Below, one piece after another: positions 1 through 6,983 of a DNA stretch of 17,966 bases. Positions within the stretch are counted from its first letter, which is position 1; each line of letters begins with the position of its first letter. The notes below the pieces were generated by a model. The model did not search any database. It saw only the letters and a program-made list of their open reading frames with translations, and was not told the origin of the DNA. The translations under genes and the position numbers were made by a program. Source of the stretch: Gallispira sp964526435. GTDB lineage: Bacteria; Bacillota; Clostridia; Lachnospirales; CAG-274. The stretch covers positions 1-17,966 of the forward strand of contig CAZGIC010000041.1 in assembly GCA_964526435.1 (NCBI GenBank). Reading direction: 5' to 3'.

Positions 1-111
1 CCTGCTGCTATGTCACTTCGTTTCCACAGCACTTTGCTGACGCAAAGAATATGACTATATAGGGTTTAAAGTTATAAGCGTATCTTTTCGTATTTGTTTT
101 AAGTAGAAATT
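1..111. other. Left-edge intergenic stretch, unexplained
   Basis: No gene is supported on the + strand here. Bases 1-48 are visibly richer in G and C than the flanking AT-rich DNA and contain a perfect 6-bp inverted repeat (32-37 with 42-47, four-base loop). There is no T-run after the hairpin on either side, so it is not a convincing terminator. On the minus strand a short frame reads leftward through bases 56-10 and stops at a TAG (complement of 10-12). It could be the tail of a tiny ORF or part of a dispersed repeat, but no start or SD supports a gene. Confidence 0.3.
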
Positions 112-142
112 TTAACATAAAATCTGAAGTTGTCAATATAAT
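112..142 (+). promoter_or_regulatory. Candidate sigma-A-like promoter of the subtilase gene
   Basis: A perfect TATAAT (137-142) is preceded by TTAACA (112-117), five of six matches to the -35 consensus. The 19-base spacer is longer than ideal. Transcription would start near 149, giving a leader of about 30 bases before the proposed TTG start at 180. I see no clear forespore-sigma (SigG-type) promoter, which would have been expected for a germination protease, so the pairing remains tentative. Confidence 0.35.
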
Positions 143-179
143 TTAGCAGAGATGGTTTAAATTTATGGGAGGCATGGTT

Positions 180-3100
180 TTGTATAATATAATTGTGAAG
201 TACGACGGGGTTTTAAAAAATTATGAAATTATTGAAATACTTTCTGAAAGGTTTGCTATTATAAGGTCTGATGTTGAAAGTGTTAAAGCTGATGAAAATA
301 TTATAGATTATGAACTGCCTGTAATATTAACTCCGCAGATTGCAGAAGCCAAGGAAAAAAGCTGTATAACATTAAACAATATAAATTTCAGCGGACTTAC
401 GGGAAAAGGCGTTATAATGGGTATTATAGATTCCGGAATTACATATAACCACAGGGAATTTGAAAACAGGGTTATATACATATGGGATATTCCAAATGAC
501 AGGGTATATAATGAAGAAGAAATAAGAGGGGGAATTGATTTTGCTGACAGTATAGGGCATGGAACTGCTGTTGCGGGAATTGCGGCCGGTGCCGGAGGGG
601 TGGCATCAGGTGCAGAAATTATTTCTGTTGCAATTGGCAGAGGTTCAAGTGATGATATTATGAGGGGAATAAAATTTGTTGCAGACAAGGCAAATGAAAG
701 AAATATGCCGTTTGTAATAAATATATCTTACGGTACTAATTTTGGTGCCCATAACGGACAGTCACTTTTTGAACAGTATATTGACAGTGTATCAGAGGAA
801 AATACTGCGTCAATAGTCATTGCAAGCGGTAATGAAGGGGACAAAAATCATCACTATAGAGGACAGGGAAGCAGAACTGTTGAATTTAATGTGGGAAGAA
901 GTCTTGAAAGTGTAAGGCTGGAGCTTTATAAAAATTATCTGTATAATGCAAGTTACGAAATTATTTCTCCTGACGGGAGCACAACAGGAGTAATGAGCGG
1001 AAATGACAGCCTTTACAACCATATATTACAGAATACGGATATAGTTGTGAATATAATTATTCCTACACCCTATACAGTTGATGAAAGAGTGGTAATAGAG
1101 CTTAGGGGCGGTGGTTTTGTTGACACGGGTATATGGCAGTTGAGAATAAATACTAATGATGAAAGTGTTTTTGACATATGGCTGCCTGTAAGCGAGGGTG
1201 TAACGGAAGATACGGTCTTTTTAGAGCCTGAGGCAGATACTACATTAACAATACCTTCTACTGCATTCAGAGCAATAACTGTAGGAGCTTATAATTCGGA
1301 AAACAATACATTTGCTGCATTTTCCGGGAGAGGATATACAAGGGAGAATATTTTTATAAAGCCTGATATTGCTGCTCCGGGTGTAAACATAAGGACTGCT
1401 TCAAATACAGGGGGATACGGATATTTCTCCGGTACAAGTATGGCTGCCCCCTTTGTGTCGGGAACTGCCGCTCTTCTTATGGAGTGGGGAATTGTAATGA
1501 AAAATGACGAAAATATGTATGGTGAAAAAATAAAAGCACTTTTGAGAAAATATGCTGTTAGAAATGACAATAACAGTTATCCTGACAGAGAATGGGGATA
1601 TGGCAGATTATGTTTCAGAAATATATATAATAATCTGGAGGCTGTTGCTGCAATGAGTGTAAATGAAATAAGTGATGAATATGTTTCTCTTATTGTACAA
1701 AAGAATGACAGCATTGCAGATGAAATTGAAAAATACAGTGTGGGTAAGTGTGAGCTGGTCTTTGGAAATTATACTATATATTATGTTCCCGTAATGACAT
1801 ATGAACTTCTGATTGCAAATACACAGATAGGTAATGGTATAAGAAGCAGTACACCTTTAATAATGGGGTTTGATGGGGAAAATATATCAATTCCCGATGA
1901 TCTTGCAAGTGTGCAGAACCTTCCTGCTGACTACAGGGGAGGCGGTGTACTTGTGGGAATAGCAGATAATGGCATTGATATAAATGATCCGGCTTTTAAA
2001 TATGAAAACGGAGAAAGCAGAATATATTCAATATGGGTACAGGATGATGATGTAAATTCAGAGGGATTATGCTTTGGAAGAGAATACAGCAGAGATGAAA
2101 TTACAAGGGGAGAAGTTAATATTGAAGGAGATACTCTTCACGGGACAAATATTGCCAAGGCTGTATTACAGGTTGCTCCCGATGCGGAATTTGTAATTGT
2201 AAAGCTCAGGGAGGCAAGTAATTTTTATAAAAATATGATAGGTGTTGACAGAGGAGTGCCTGCCTTTGAATCTTCTGATCTGATGCTTGCTGTTGATTAC
2301 ATTGCACTGAAGGCAAGGGAAGCGAGAAAGCCCTTGTCCATACCTATAGGTTTGGGAACCAATCAGGGAGGACATGACAATCAGACAATTCTTGAAATTT
2401 ATCTTTCATCTGCTGCTTTAAGCAACGGAACTGCAATTACAGTTTCCGCAGGGAATGAAACACTGAGTGGAAGACATATGTCTTTTGAAATTAATAATGA
2501 CCTGGGGTACAGTGATGTGGAAGTAAATGTAGGAGAAGGAACTGAAAATTTTACATTATGGATATGGAGTGATATTACTGAAAGAGTTGATGTGGCTGTG
2601 ATACCGCCTATAGGCAGTGAAATTGCAAGAATAGAAGCAAGAAATAATTTTATAAACACTTACAGGCTTAATATTACAGATACACTGGTGACTGTGGAGT
2701 ACAGAATTCCCCTTTACAGAACCAGTTCTCAGGAAACAATAATAGGTATAAAGGGTGCTGTGTCCGGTATATGGAGAATAAGAGTGTATGGTGAAACTTC
2801 TATGGGAAAAATTGACTGCTGGCTTCCTGTAGAAAGTTTAGTTAAAAATGTAAGATTTGTGACACCTTCTCCGTCATCTACGGCAGTTGTGCCGTCAACG
2901 GCAAATTATGTAATGACAGCGGGGGCATATGATCCTGTTAATAATAGAATAATATCATCATCGGGAAGAGGTCCCAGCAGGATAGGAATATTAAAGCCTG
3001 ATTTTGCGGCTCCTTCAAATGGATCAGCTGCCATAAGTGCCGCTATAACGGCGGGAGTTGCTGCTCTACTTTTGCAATGGGGAATTGTGAGAGGAAATAA

Positions 3101-3236
3101 TTTGAATATGAATACTTTAAGTATAAAATCCTATATACTGCAAGGGGCTGTGCCCCTTGAGGAAAATACCCCTGTACCTAATAATGTGTGGGGGTATGGA
3201 GGGGTGAATTTGTTTAACAGTTTTAATGAATTGTAG
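180..3236 (+). CDS. Csp-like tandem subtilase: active protease fused to pseudoprotease
   Basis: This 1018-residue protein consists of two S8 subtilase units. Unit 1 has a prodomain-like N-terminus of about 65 residues, then catalytic Asp84 (DSG), His127 (GHGT), oxyanion Asn218 (SGNE) and Ser420 (GTSMAAP). About 150 residues inserted between Asn and Ser resemble the jelly-roll insert of clostridial CspB. Unit 2 (from about residue 490) repeats this plan with Asp596, His654 and Asn759, but the serine region is shortened and the serine aligns with Ala951. No signal peptide or membrane segment is visible, so it is probably cytoplasmic or forespore-located. The start is taken as TTG 180, because GGGAGG at 167-172 lies seven bases upstream; ATG 165 lacks a good SD and ATG 174 is too close to it. 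In Clostridioides difficile, CspBA has the same active-plus-dead layout and takes part in cortex-lytic enzyme activation. A role in germination here is inferred from architecture only, since no sleC or other spore gene is in view. Confidence 0.8.
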   Translation: MYNIIVKYDGVLKNYEIIEILSERFAIIRSDVESVKADENIIDYELPVILTPQIAEAKEKSCITLNNINFSGLTGKGVIMGIIDSGITYNHREFENRVIYIWDIPNDRVYNEEEIRGGIDFADSIGHGTAVAGIAAGAGGVASGAEIISVAIGRGSSDDIMRGIKFVADKANERNMPFVINISYGTNFGAHNGQSLFEQYIDSVSEENTASIVIASGNEGDKNHHYRGQGSRTVEFNVGRSLESVRLELYKNYLYNASYEIISPDGSTTGVMSGNDSLYNHILQNTDIVVNIIIPTPYTVDERVVIELRGGGFVDTGIWQLRINTNDESVFDIWLPVSEGVTEDTVFLEPEADTTLTIPSTAFRAITVGAYNSENNTFAAFSGRGYTRENIFIKPDIAAPGVNIRTASNTGGYGYFSGTSMAAPFVSGTAALLMEWGIVMKNDENMYGEKIKALLRKYAVRNDNNSYPDREWGYGRLCFRNIYNNLEAVAAMSVNEISDEYVSLIVQKNDSIADEIEKYSVGKCELVFGNYTIYYVPVMTYELLIANTQIGNGIRSSTPLIMGFDGENISIPDDLASVQNLPADYRGGGVLVGIADNGIDINDPAFKYENGESRIYSIWVQDDDVNSEGLCFGREYSRDEITRGEVNIEGDTLHGTNIAKAVLQVAPDAEFVIVKLREASNFYKNMIGVDRGVPAFESSDLMLAVDYIALKAREARKPLSIPIGLGTNQGGHDNQTILEIYLSSAALSNGTAITVSAGNETLSGRHMSFEINNDLGYSDVEVNVGEGTENFTLWIWSDITERVDVAVIPPIGSEIARIEARNNFINTYRLNITDTLVTVEYRIPLYRTSSQETIIGIKGAVSGIWRIRVYGETSMGKIDCWLPVESLVKNVRFVTPSPSSTAVVPSTANYVMTAGAYDPVNNRIISSSGRGPSRIGILKPDFAAPSNGSAAISAAITAGVAALLLQWGIVRGNNLNMNTLSIKSYILQGAVPLEENTPVPNNVWGYGGVNLFNSFNEL

Positions 3237-3306
3237 AGAGTGAAGTTGAAATTTGAAACACTTTTCACTTTTATTCAAATGGAATTTAAAAAATTTGTAT
3301 ATTTTT
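3237..3306 (+). terminator. Weak hairpins after the subtilase gene, possible terminator
   Basis: A stem of about nine pairs including two G-U (3237-3245 with 3263-3271) overlaps an alternative 7-bp stem (3251-3257 with 3274-3280). A third small stem (3276-3280 with 3293-3297) is followed by TATATTTTTT. The stems are AT-rich and only the last has a T-run, so termination would be inefficient. Confidence 0.25.
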
Positions 3307-3316
3307 TAACAAAGTA

Positions 3317-3345
3317 TTGACAAAGACGATTTGTAATAGTAAAAT
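3317..3345 (+). promoter_or_regulatory. Sigma-A promoter of fprA
   Basis: Consensus TTGACA (3317-3322), a 17-base spacer and TAAAAT (3340-3345) form a strong vegetative promoter. Transcription would begin near 3352, leaving about 40 untranslated bases before the AAAGGA SD (3378-3383) and the ATG at 3393. It separates fprA transcription from the upstream protease gene. Confidence 0.75.
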
Positions 3346-3392
3346 AAGATATTAAGGAATAATTATTATTACTAAAGAAAGGAAGATAGAGT

Positions 3393-4595
3393 ATGTATTG
3401 TGTAAGAAGAGTTTGTGATGATATATATTGGGTGGGCGGCAGTGACAGAAGAATAGGTTTATTTGAAAATATTTTCCCTGTTCCAAGAGGTGTGTCATAT
3501 AATTCATATTTGATTATGGATGAAAAGACTGTACTTCTGGATACTGTTGATTATTCAATAAGCAGACAGTTTATTGAAAATATAACTTATGTTCTTAAGG
3601 GCAGAAAGCTTGATTATATTGTGGTTAATCATATGGAGCCTGATCATTGTGCCGTAATCGGTGATCTTATTTTAAGATACCCTGATGTTAAAATTATAGG
3701 AAATGCAAAGACATTTCAGATGATAAATCAGTTCTATGGAAATATGAAATATGAAGCTGTCACTGTTAAAGAGGGTGACGCATTTAATACAGGCAGACAC
3801 AACCTTAATTTTGTTATGGCACCTATGGTTCACTGGCCTGAGGCTATGGTTACATTTGATGACGTAACAGGTACTCTTTTCTCTGCAGATGCTTTCGGCA
3901 CATTTGGTGCTCTTGACGGTACAATATTTGCCGATGAAGTTAATTTTGACAGAGACTGGCTTGACGATGCAAGAAGGTATTATACAAATATTGTAGGAAA
4001 GTATGGAGCACAGGTTCAGGCTGTACTAAAAAAAGCAGCTAATCTTGATATAAAAATGATATGTCCTCTTCATGGTCCTATATGGAGAGAAAATTTAGGA
4101 TATATTATTGAAAAGTATGACAAATGGAGTAAATATGAACCAGAGGAAAAGGGAGTTTTAATTGCATATGCTTCCATGTACGGTAATACTGAAAATATGG
4201 CAAATGTGCTTGCTAATATTCTTGCTGAGAAAGGTGTTAAGAATATAAGAGTATATGATGTATCAAATACTCATGTATCACAGCTTGTTTCAGAGAGTTT
4301 TAAATACAGCAGTATTGTCCTTGCTTCACCTACATATAATGGAGGTGTGTATCCTGTAATGGAAAATTTCATTGCTGATATAAAGGCTTTGAATTTACAG
4401 AACAGAAATGTTGCAGTAATGGATAACGGTACATGGGCTGTGACAGCAGGCAAGCAGATTGTAAAGGAAATAGGCGAAATGAAAAATATGAATATTACAG
4501 AAAAGGTATTTTCTGTAAAGTCCGCTATGAATGAAAGTCAGTATGAAGAAATTAATGAATTTGCAGATGCTGTTTTAAGCGGTTTAAATAATTAA
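3393..4595 (+). CDS. fprA: A-type flavoprotein FprA (flavo-diiron O2/NO reductase)
   Basis: The 400-residue product is the usual size for two-domain flavo-diiron proteins, which reduce O2 to water and/or NO to N2O in the cytoplasm of anaerobes using electrons from rubredoxin or a similar carrier. The N-terminal metallo-beta-lactamase-like domain holds all expected diiron ligands: His80, Glu82 and Asp84 (HMEPDH), His147, Asp166 and His227 (PLHG). The flavodoxin domain starts near residue 253, with the FMN phosphate loop in YASMYGNTENMA. There is no C-terminal rubredoxin or flavin reductase extension, so this is a class A protein needing a separate electron donor. The gene appears monocistronic, with its own consensus promoter upstream and a strong hairpin terminator downstream, as expected for an oxygen-defence gene expressed on its own. 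Whether O2 or NO is preferred cannot be read from the sequence. Confidence 0.93.
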   Translation: MYCVRRVCDDIYWVGGSDRRIGLFENIFPVPRGVSYNSYLIMDEKTVLLDTVDYSISRQFIENITYVLKGRKLDYIVVNHMEPDHCAVIGDLILRYPDVKIIGNAKTFQMINQFYGNMKYEAVTVKEGDAFNTGRHNLNFVMAPMVHWPEAMVTFDDVTGTLFSADAFGTFGALDGTIFADEVNFDRDWLDDARRYYTNIVGKYGAQVQAVLKKAANLDIKMICPLHGPIWRENLGYIIEKYDKWSKYEPEEKGVLIAYASMYGNTENMANVLANILAEKGVKNIRVYDVSNTHVSQLVSESFKYSSIVLASPTYNGGVYPVMENFIADIKALNLQNRNVAVMDNGTWAVTAGKQIVKEIGEMKNMNITEKVFSVKSAMNESQYEEINEFADAVLSGLNN

Positions 4596-4608
4596 AATTA
4601 TAATTGAT

Positions 4609-4635
4609 GGCACGGAGTAAAATCTGTGCCTTTTA
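4609..4635 (+). terminator. Intrinsic terminator after fprA
   Basis: An 8-bp stem with one G-U pair (4609-4616 with 4623-4630) closes a six-base loop and is followed by TTTTATT. It starts 13 bases after the fprA stop. The complementary strand has TTTTA in the loop but no good tail, so it mainly serves the + strand. Confidence 0.85.
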
Positions 4636-4710
4636 TTGTATTGTATTACGCAGATATGCTTTTGATTAATCCTGTGTGGGTAAAAAATTTCAAAATTTGA
4701 TAAAATAGTA

Positions 4711-4739
4711 TAGCCAAAAGGGAAAATATATGTTACAAT
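4711..4739 (+). promoter_or_regulatory. Candidate promoter of the pyrH-polC operon
   Basis: TAGCCA (4711-4716, four of six -35 matches), a 17-base spacer and TACAAT (4734-4739, five of six) preceded by TG one base upstream form an extended -10. Transcription would begin about 25 bases before the pyrH ATG. The weak -35 is compensated by the TGTTACAAT extended motif. The rest of 4636-4710 is AT-rich and holds nothing I recognise. Confidence 0.5.
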
Positions 4740-4770
4740 TATGTTGATGAAATGGAAGGAGTGCGGGATA

Positions 4771-5472
4771 ATGTATAATAAAGTAGTACTAAAATTAAGC
4801 GGTGAAGCTCTTGGAGGAGATACAGGAAAAAGTTTTGATAATGATACAATTTTTTCAATTATTGACCAGATTAAGCAGATAATTGAAATGGGAATAAAAA
4901 CAACTCTTGTTGTCGGCGGAGGCAACTTCTGGAGAGGCAGAAGTGCAAATCCTGATATGGACAGAGTAAAGGCTGATCAGATAGGTATGCTTGCTACAGT
5001 TATGAATGCTATTTATGTTGCTGACTGTTTTAGGCAGAAGGGTGTTGAAGCTGTGATTATGACACCTATTAAAATAGGGACAGTAACAGAAGAGTTTTCA
5101 AAAGATCTGGCTAATAAATATCTTGAAGATGGAAAGGTTATAATTTTTGCCGCAGGCATTGGTCATCCTTTCTTCTCAACTGATACGGTTACTGCATTAA
5201 GGGCATGTGAACTTGAAGCAGATGCTATTTTATTTGCAAAGGCTATTGATGGTGTATATGACAGTGACCCTGCCGTTAATCCAAATGCAAAGAAATTTGA
5301 TGAAATTCCTTGTAAGGATATAGTGGAAAAAAATTTAAAGGTTATAGATATTGCTGCGGCTAATCTTTGCTATGAAAATAGTATCCCTGTTGTAATATTC
5401 GGGCTTGCCGAGGATGGCGGAATTGTTAAGGCAGCAAAGGGAGAAAAAATAGGTACTGTTGTTACAGTTTAA
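4771..5472 (+). CDS. pyrH: UMP kinase
   Basis: PyrH phosphorylates UMP to UDP with ATP, the committed step toward UTP/CTP and UDP-sugars for the envelope. The 233-residue protein matches the bacterial amino-acid-kinase-fold family in length. It starts with the ATP-binding LKLSGEALGG stretch (residues 7-16), has the VVGGGNFWRG loop (47-56), the UMP-binding DRVKADQIGMLATVMNA region, and near the C-terminus the YDSDPAVNPNAKKFDEI segment typical of this kinase. ATG 4771 is chosen because AAGGAG at 4756-4761 lies nine bases upstream and the product then begins MYNKVVLKLSG as in homologues; an in-frame ATG at 4741 would overlap the SD and the promoter. It heads the operon, and frr follows after 34 bases, a widely conserved bacterial pairing. 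GTP/UTP allosteric control is known for the family but cannot be judged here. Confidence 0.96.
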   Translation: MYNKVVLKLSGEALGGDTGKSFDNDTIFSIIDQIKQIIEMGIKTTLVVGGGNFWRGRSANPDMDRVKADQIGMLATVMNAIYVADCFRQKGVEAVIMTPIKIGTVTEEFSKDLANKYLEDGKVIIFAAGIGHPFFSTDTVTALRACELEADAILFAKAIDGVYDSDPAVNPNAKKFDEIPCKDIVEKNLKVIDIAAANLCYENSIPVVIFGLAEDGGIVKAAKGEKIGTVVTV

Positions 5473-5506
5473 AATTAAAAATATAAATAAAATTTGGAGG
5501 TATATT

Positions 5507-6061
5507 ATGTCAGAACATACTAAAGTTTTTGAAGAAAAAATGGAAAAGTCTGTAAATAATTTGAAAAATGAGTTTTTGGGTATAAGAGCCGGAAGAGCAA
5601 ATACTCATGTACTTGACAAGGTTATGGTTGAGGCTTACGGTATGGAAATGCCTCTTAATCAGGTTGCAAATATTTCAGTACCTGAGGCAAGAGTGCTTTG
5701 TATTCAGCCTTTTGATGCAAGTACAATAAAAGCTATTGAAAGAGGTATAAATGCTGCTGATATAGGAATCAATCCTAACAGTGACGGCAAGGTTATCAGA
5801 CTTGTTTTTCCTGAACTTGATGAGGAAAGAAGAAAGTCACTTACAAAGGATGTTAAAAAACTTGGTGAGGAATGTAAGGTTGCTATAAGAAATATAAGAA
5901 GAGATGCTATGGATACAGCTAAGAAACTTGAGAAAAACGGCGACATTACAGAAGATGAAAAGAAAGACCTTGAAAAGGAAATTCAGAAAATAACAGATAA
6001 AAATATTGAAACTGTTGATAAGGCTGTTGAAGCCAAGAGTAAAGAGGTTATGTCAATTTAA
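5507..6061 (+). CDS. frr: Ribosome recycling factor
   Basis: RRF, with EF-G, splits the post-termination ribosome so that subunits can be reused. The 184-residue product is the standard length. It has the long-helix domain I at the ends (MEKSVNNLKNEF, GIRAGRANTHVLD and the basic C-terminal helices with KDVKKLGEECKVAIRNIRRDA), with the small beta/alpha domain II between about residues 30 and 105 (IQPFDASTIKAIERGI, GINPNSDGKVIRL). ATG 5507 is selected because GGAGG at 5496-5500 sits six bases upstream. A longer frame beginning with TTG inside the pyrH stop region would add 16 residues absent from the family and would have no SD. The stop codon directly abuts the structured spacer that precedes uppS, so whatever that RNA does happens just after frr has been translated. 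Confidence 0.96.
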   Translation: MSEHTKVFEEKMEKSVNNLKNEFLGIRAGRANTHVLDKVMVEAYGMEMPLNQVANISVPEARVLCIQPFDASTIKAIERGINAADIGINPNSDGKVIRLVFPELDEERRKSLTKDVKKLGEECKVAIRNIRRDAMDTAKKLEKNGDITEDEKKDLEKEIQKITDKNIETVDKAVEAKSKEVMSI

Positions 6062-6250
6062 TTTTATCTCGGAGGAGTCTAATTCCGGTCGGGATAAGAG
6101 CAATTTGATAATGCACACAAATTCGAGAGGAAACAGGCAGTTTACGAAAACGAATTTGGTGCCGGGACTTGTATTGAGTCCATGAATAAAAATCCGGCTG
6201 TCTGAGTGTTTATTGCATTTGTGACAGCCTTATTATTTATGTGTGGAAAT
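6062..6250 (+). ncRNA. Structured frr-uppS leader, candidate attenuator or riboswitch
   Basis: This long spacer sits in an otherwise compact operon. Visible helices: (A) 6062-6068 with 6093-6099, enclosing 6070-6073 with 6084-6087; (B) 6113-6116 plus 6118-6125 with 6151-6162, 12 bp with a single A bulge, whose loop can form AAAC/GTTT (6131-6134 with 6140-6143); (C) 6165-6169 with 6177-6181; (D) 6161-6165 with 6194-6198 (GCCGG/CCGGC); (E) 6196-6202 with 6223-6229, a terminator-like stem. D and E share bases 6196-6198 and cannot coexist. A further pairing, 6116-6122 with 6217-6223, would break both B and E. Such exclusive pairings upstream of a gene are typical of transcription attenuators. I do not recognise it as a TPP, SAM, cobalamin, purine, c-di-GMP, fluoride or T-box leader. 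It could instead be a dispersed repeat or an mRNA-processing element. Confidence 0.45.
6196..6240 (+). terminator. Possible conditional terminator upstream of uppS
   Basis: A perfect 7-bp stem (GGCTGTC 6196-6202 with GACAGCC 6223-6229) encloses a 20-base loop and is followed by TTATTATTTAT. The T-tract is interrupted by A residues, so termination would be partial at best. Its left arm overlaps the CCGGC that can pair with 6161-6165, which would act as an antiterminator. It ends 21 bases before the uppS ATG. Confidence 0.4.
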
Positions 6251-6260
6251 GAGGTGCACT

Positions 6261-6983
6261 ATGGCTGAAAAAGAAATACCTAAACACGTTGGCATTATAA
6301 TGGATGGAAACGGGAGATGGGCTAAAAAGAAAATGCTCCCCAGAGTATTGGGACACAGACAGGGAGCAAAAACTCTTGACAAACTTTTAAATGATGCAAG
6401 GGGAATGGGAATTGAGCATATAACTGTTTATGCTTTTTCTACAGAAAACTGGGCAAGAGCCGAAGAAGAAGTTAAGGGTATAATGGGAATACTTAGAGAA
6501 TACATAAATAAGTATTTCAGAGATTATGCAAACAGTGACTTCAGAGTTGATTCAATAGGTGACCTTTCAAGGCTTGCACCTGATTTGCAGGAGGACATTG
6601 CAAAACTTAAGGAAGCTTCAAAGAATAAGACGGGAATTCACCTTACAATAGCCATGAATTACGGCGGAAGAGATGAAATAAAGAGAGCTGTGCAGAAAAT
6701 AGCACAGGAGGTGAAAGAAGGTAAATTAGCCACGGAAGATATTACTGAAGAAACCATATCAAATCATCTTGACAGTGCAGGAACGCCCGATCCTGAACTT
6801 ATTATAAGGACAAGCGGTGAACTTAGAACCAGTAATTTCCTTATGTGGCAGAGTGCTTATTCTGAATACTATATTACAGATAAATTGTGGCCTGATTTTA
6901 CTATTGAAGATCTTAAAGAAGCAATAGAAAGTTATCAGAACAGAGAAAGAAGATTTGGTGGCAGAAAAGAGGAGAAGAAATAA
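6261..6983 (+). CDS. uppS: Isoprenyl transferase (undecaprenyl diphosphate synthase)
   Basis: This cis-prenyltransferase condenses isopentenyl diphosphate onto farnesyl diphosphate to make the C55 lipid carrier for peptidoglycan and wall polymers. The 240-residue product has the family signatures: HVGIIMDGNGRWAKKK with catalytic Asp15, the AFSTENWARAEEEV block, NYGGRDEI, and the diphosphate-binding RTSGELR (183-189) followed by NFLMWQSAYSEYYITDKLWPDF. ATG 6261 is preferred: GAGGTG (6251-6256) lies four bases upstream and the product then begins like its homologues. GTG 6243 and ATG 6249 are in frame but would place the SD inside the coding region. Its stop overlaps the cdsA ATG by one base, so the two are probably translationally coupled. 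The structured leader just upstream suggests that this gene and those after it are controlled separately from pyrH-frr. Confidence 0.95.
   Translation: MAEKEIPKHVGIIMDGNGRWAKKKMLPRVLGHRQGAKTLDKLLNDARGMGIEHITVYAFSTENWARAEEEVKGIMGILREYINKYFRDYANSDFRVDSIGDLSRLAPDLQEDIAKLKEASKNKTGIHLTIAMNYGGRDEIKRAVQKIAQEVKEGKLATEDITEETISNHLDSAGTPDPELIIRTSGELRTSNFLMWQSAYSEYYITDKLWPDFTIEDLKEAIESYQNRERRFGGRKEEKK

Noticed and set aside
4741..4770. Upstream in-frame ATG extending PyrH by ten residues
   Set aside because: The SD AAGGAG lies inside this stretch and points to ATG 4771; the extension also runs into the predicted transcription start.
5459..5506. TTG start extending RRF by 16 residues across the pyrH stop
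   Set aside because: No SD precedes it, the residues are atypical for RRF, and GGAGG at 5496-5500 fits ATG 5507.
6111..6185. 24-codon ORF inside the frr-uppS spacer as a leader peptide
   Set aside because: It has only a weak, distant SD, no run of one regulatory codon and unusual codons; the base pairing across it is better explained as RNA structure.
6062..6250. Known riboswitch or T-box in the frr-uppS spacer
   Set aside because: I looked for the T-box AGGGTGG-ACCGCG core, TPP CTGAGA in the correct order, cobalamin, purine, c-di-GMP and fluoride core motifs and found none convincingly present.
6243..6260. GTG 6243 or ATG 6249 as the uppS start
   Set aside because: Both place GAGGTG inside the coding region; ATG 6261 has that SD upstream and the normal UppS N-terminus.
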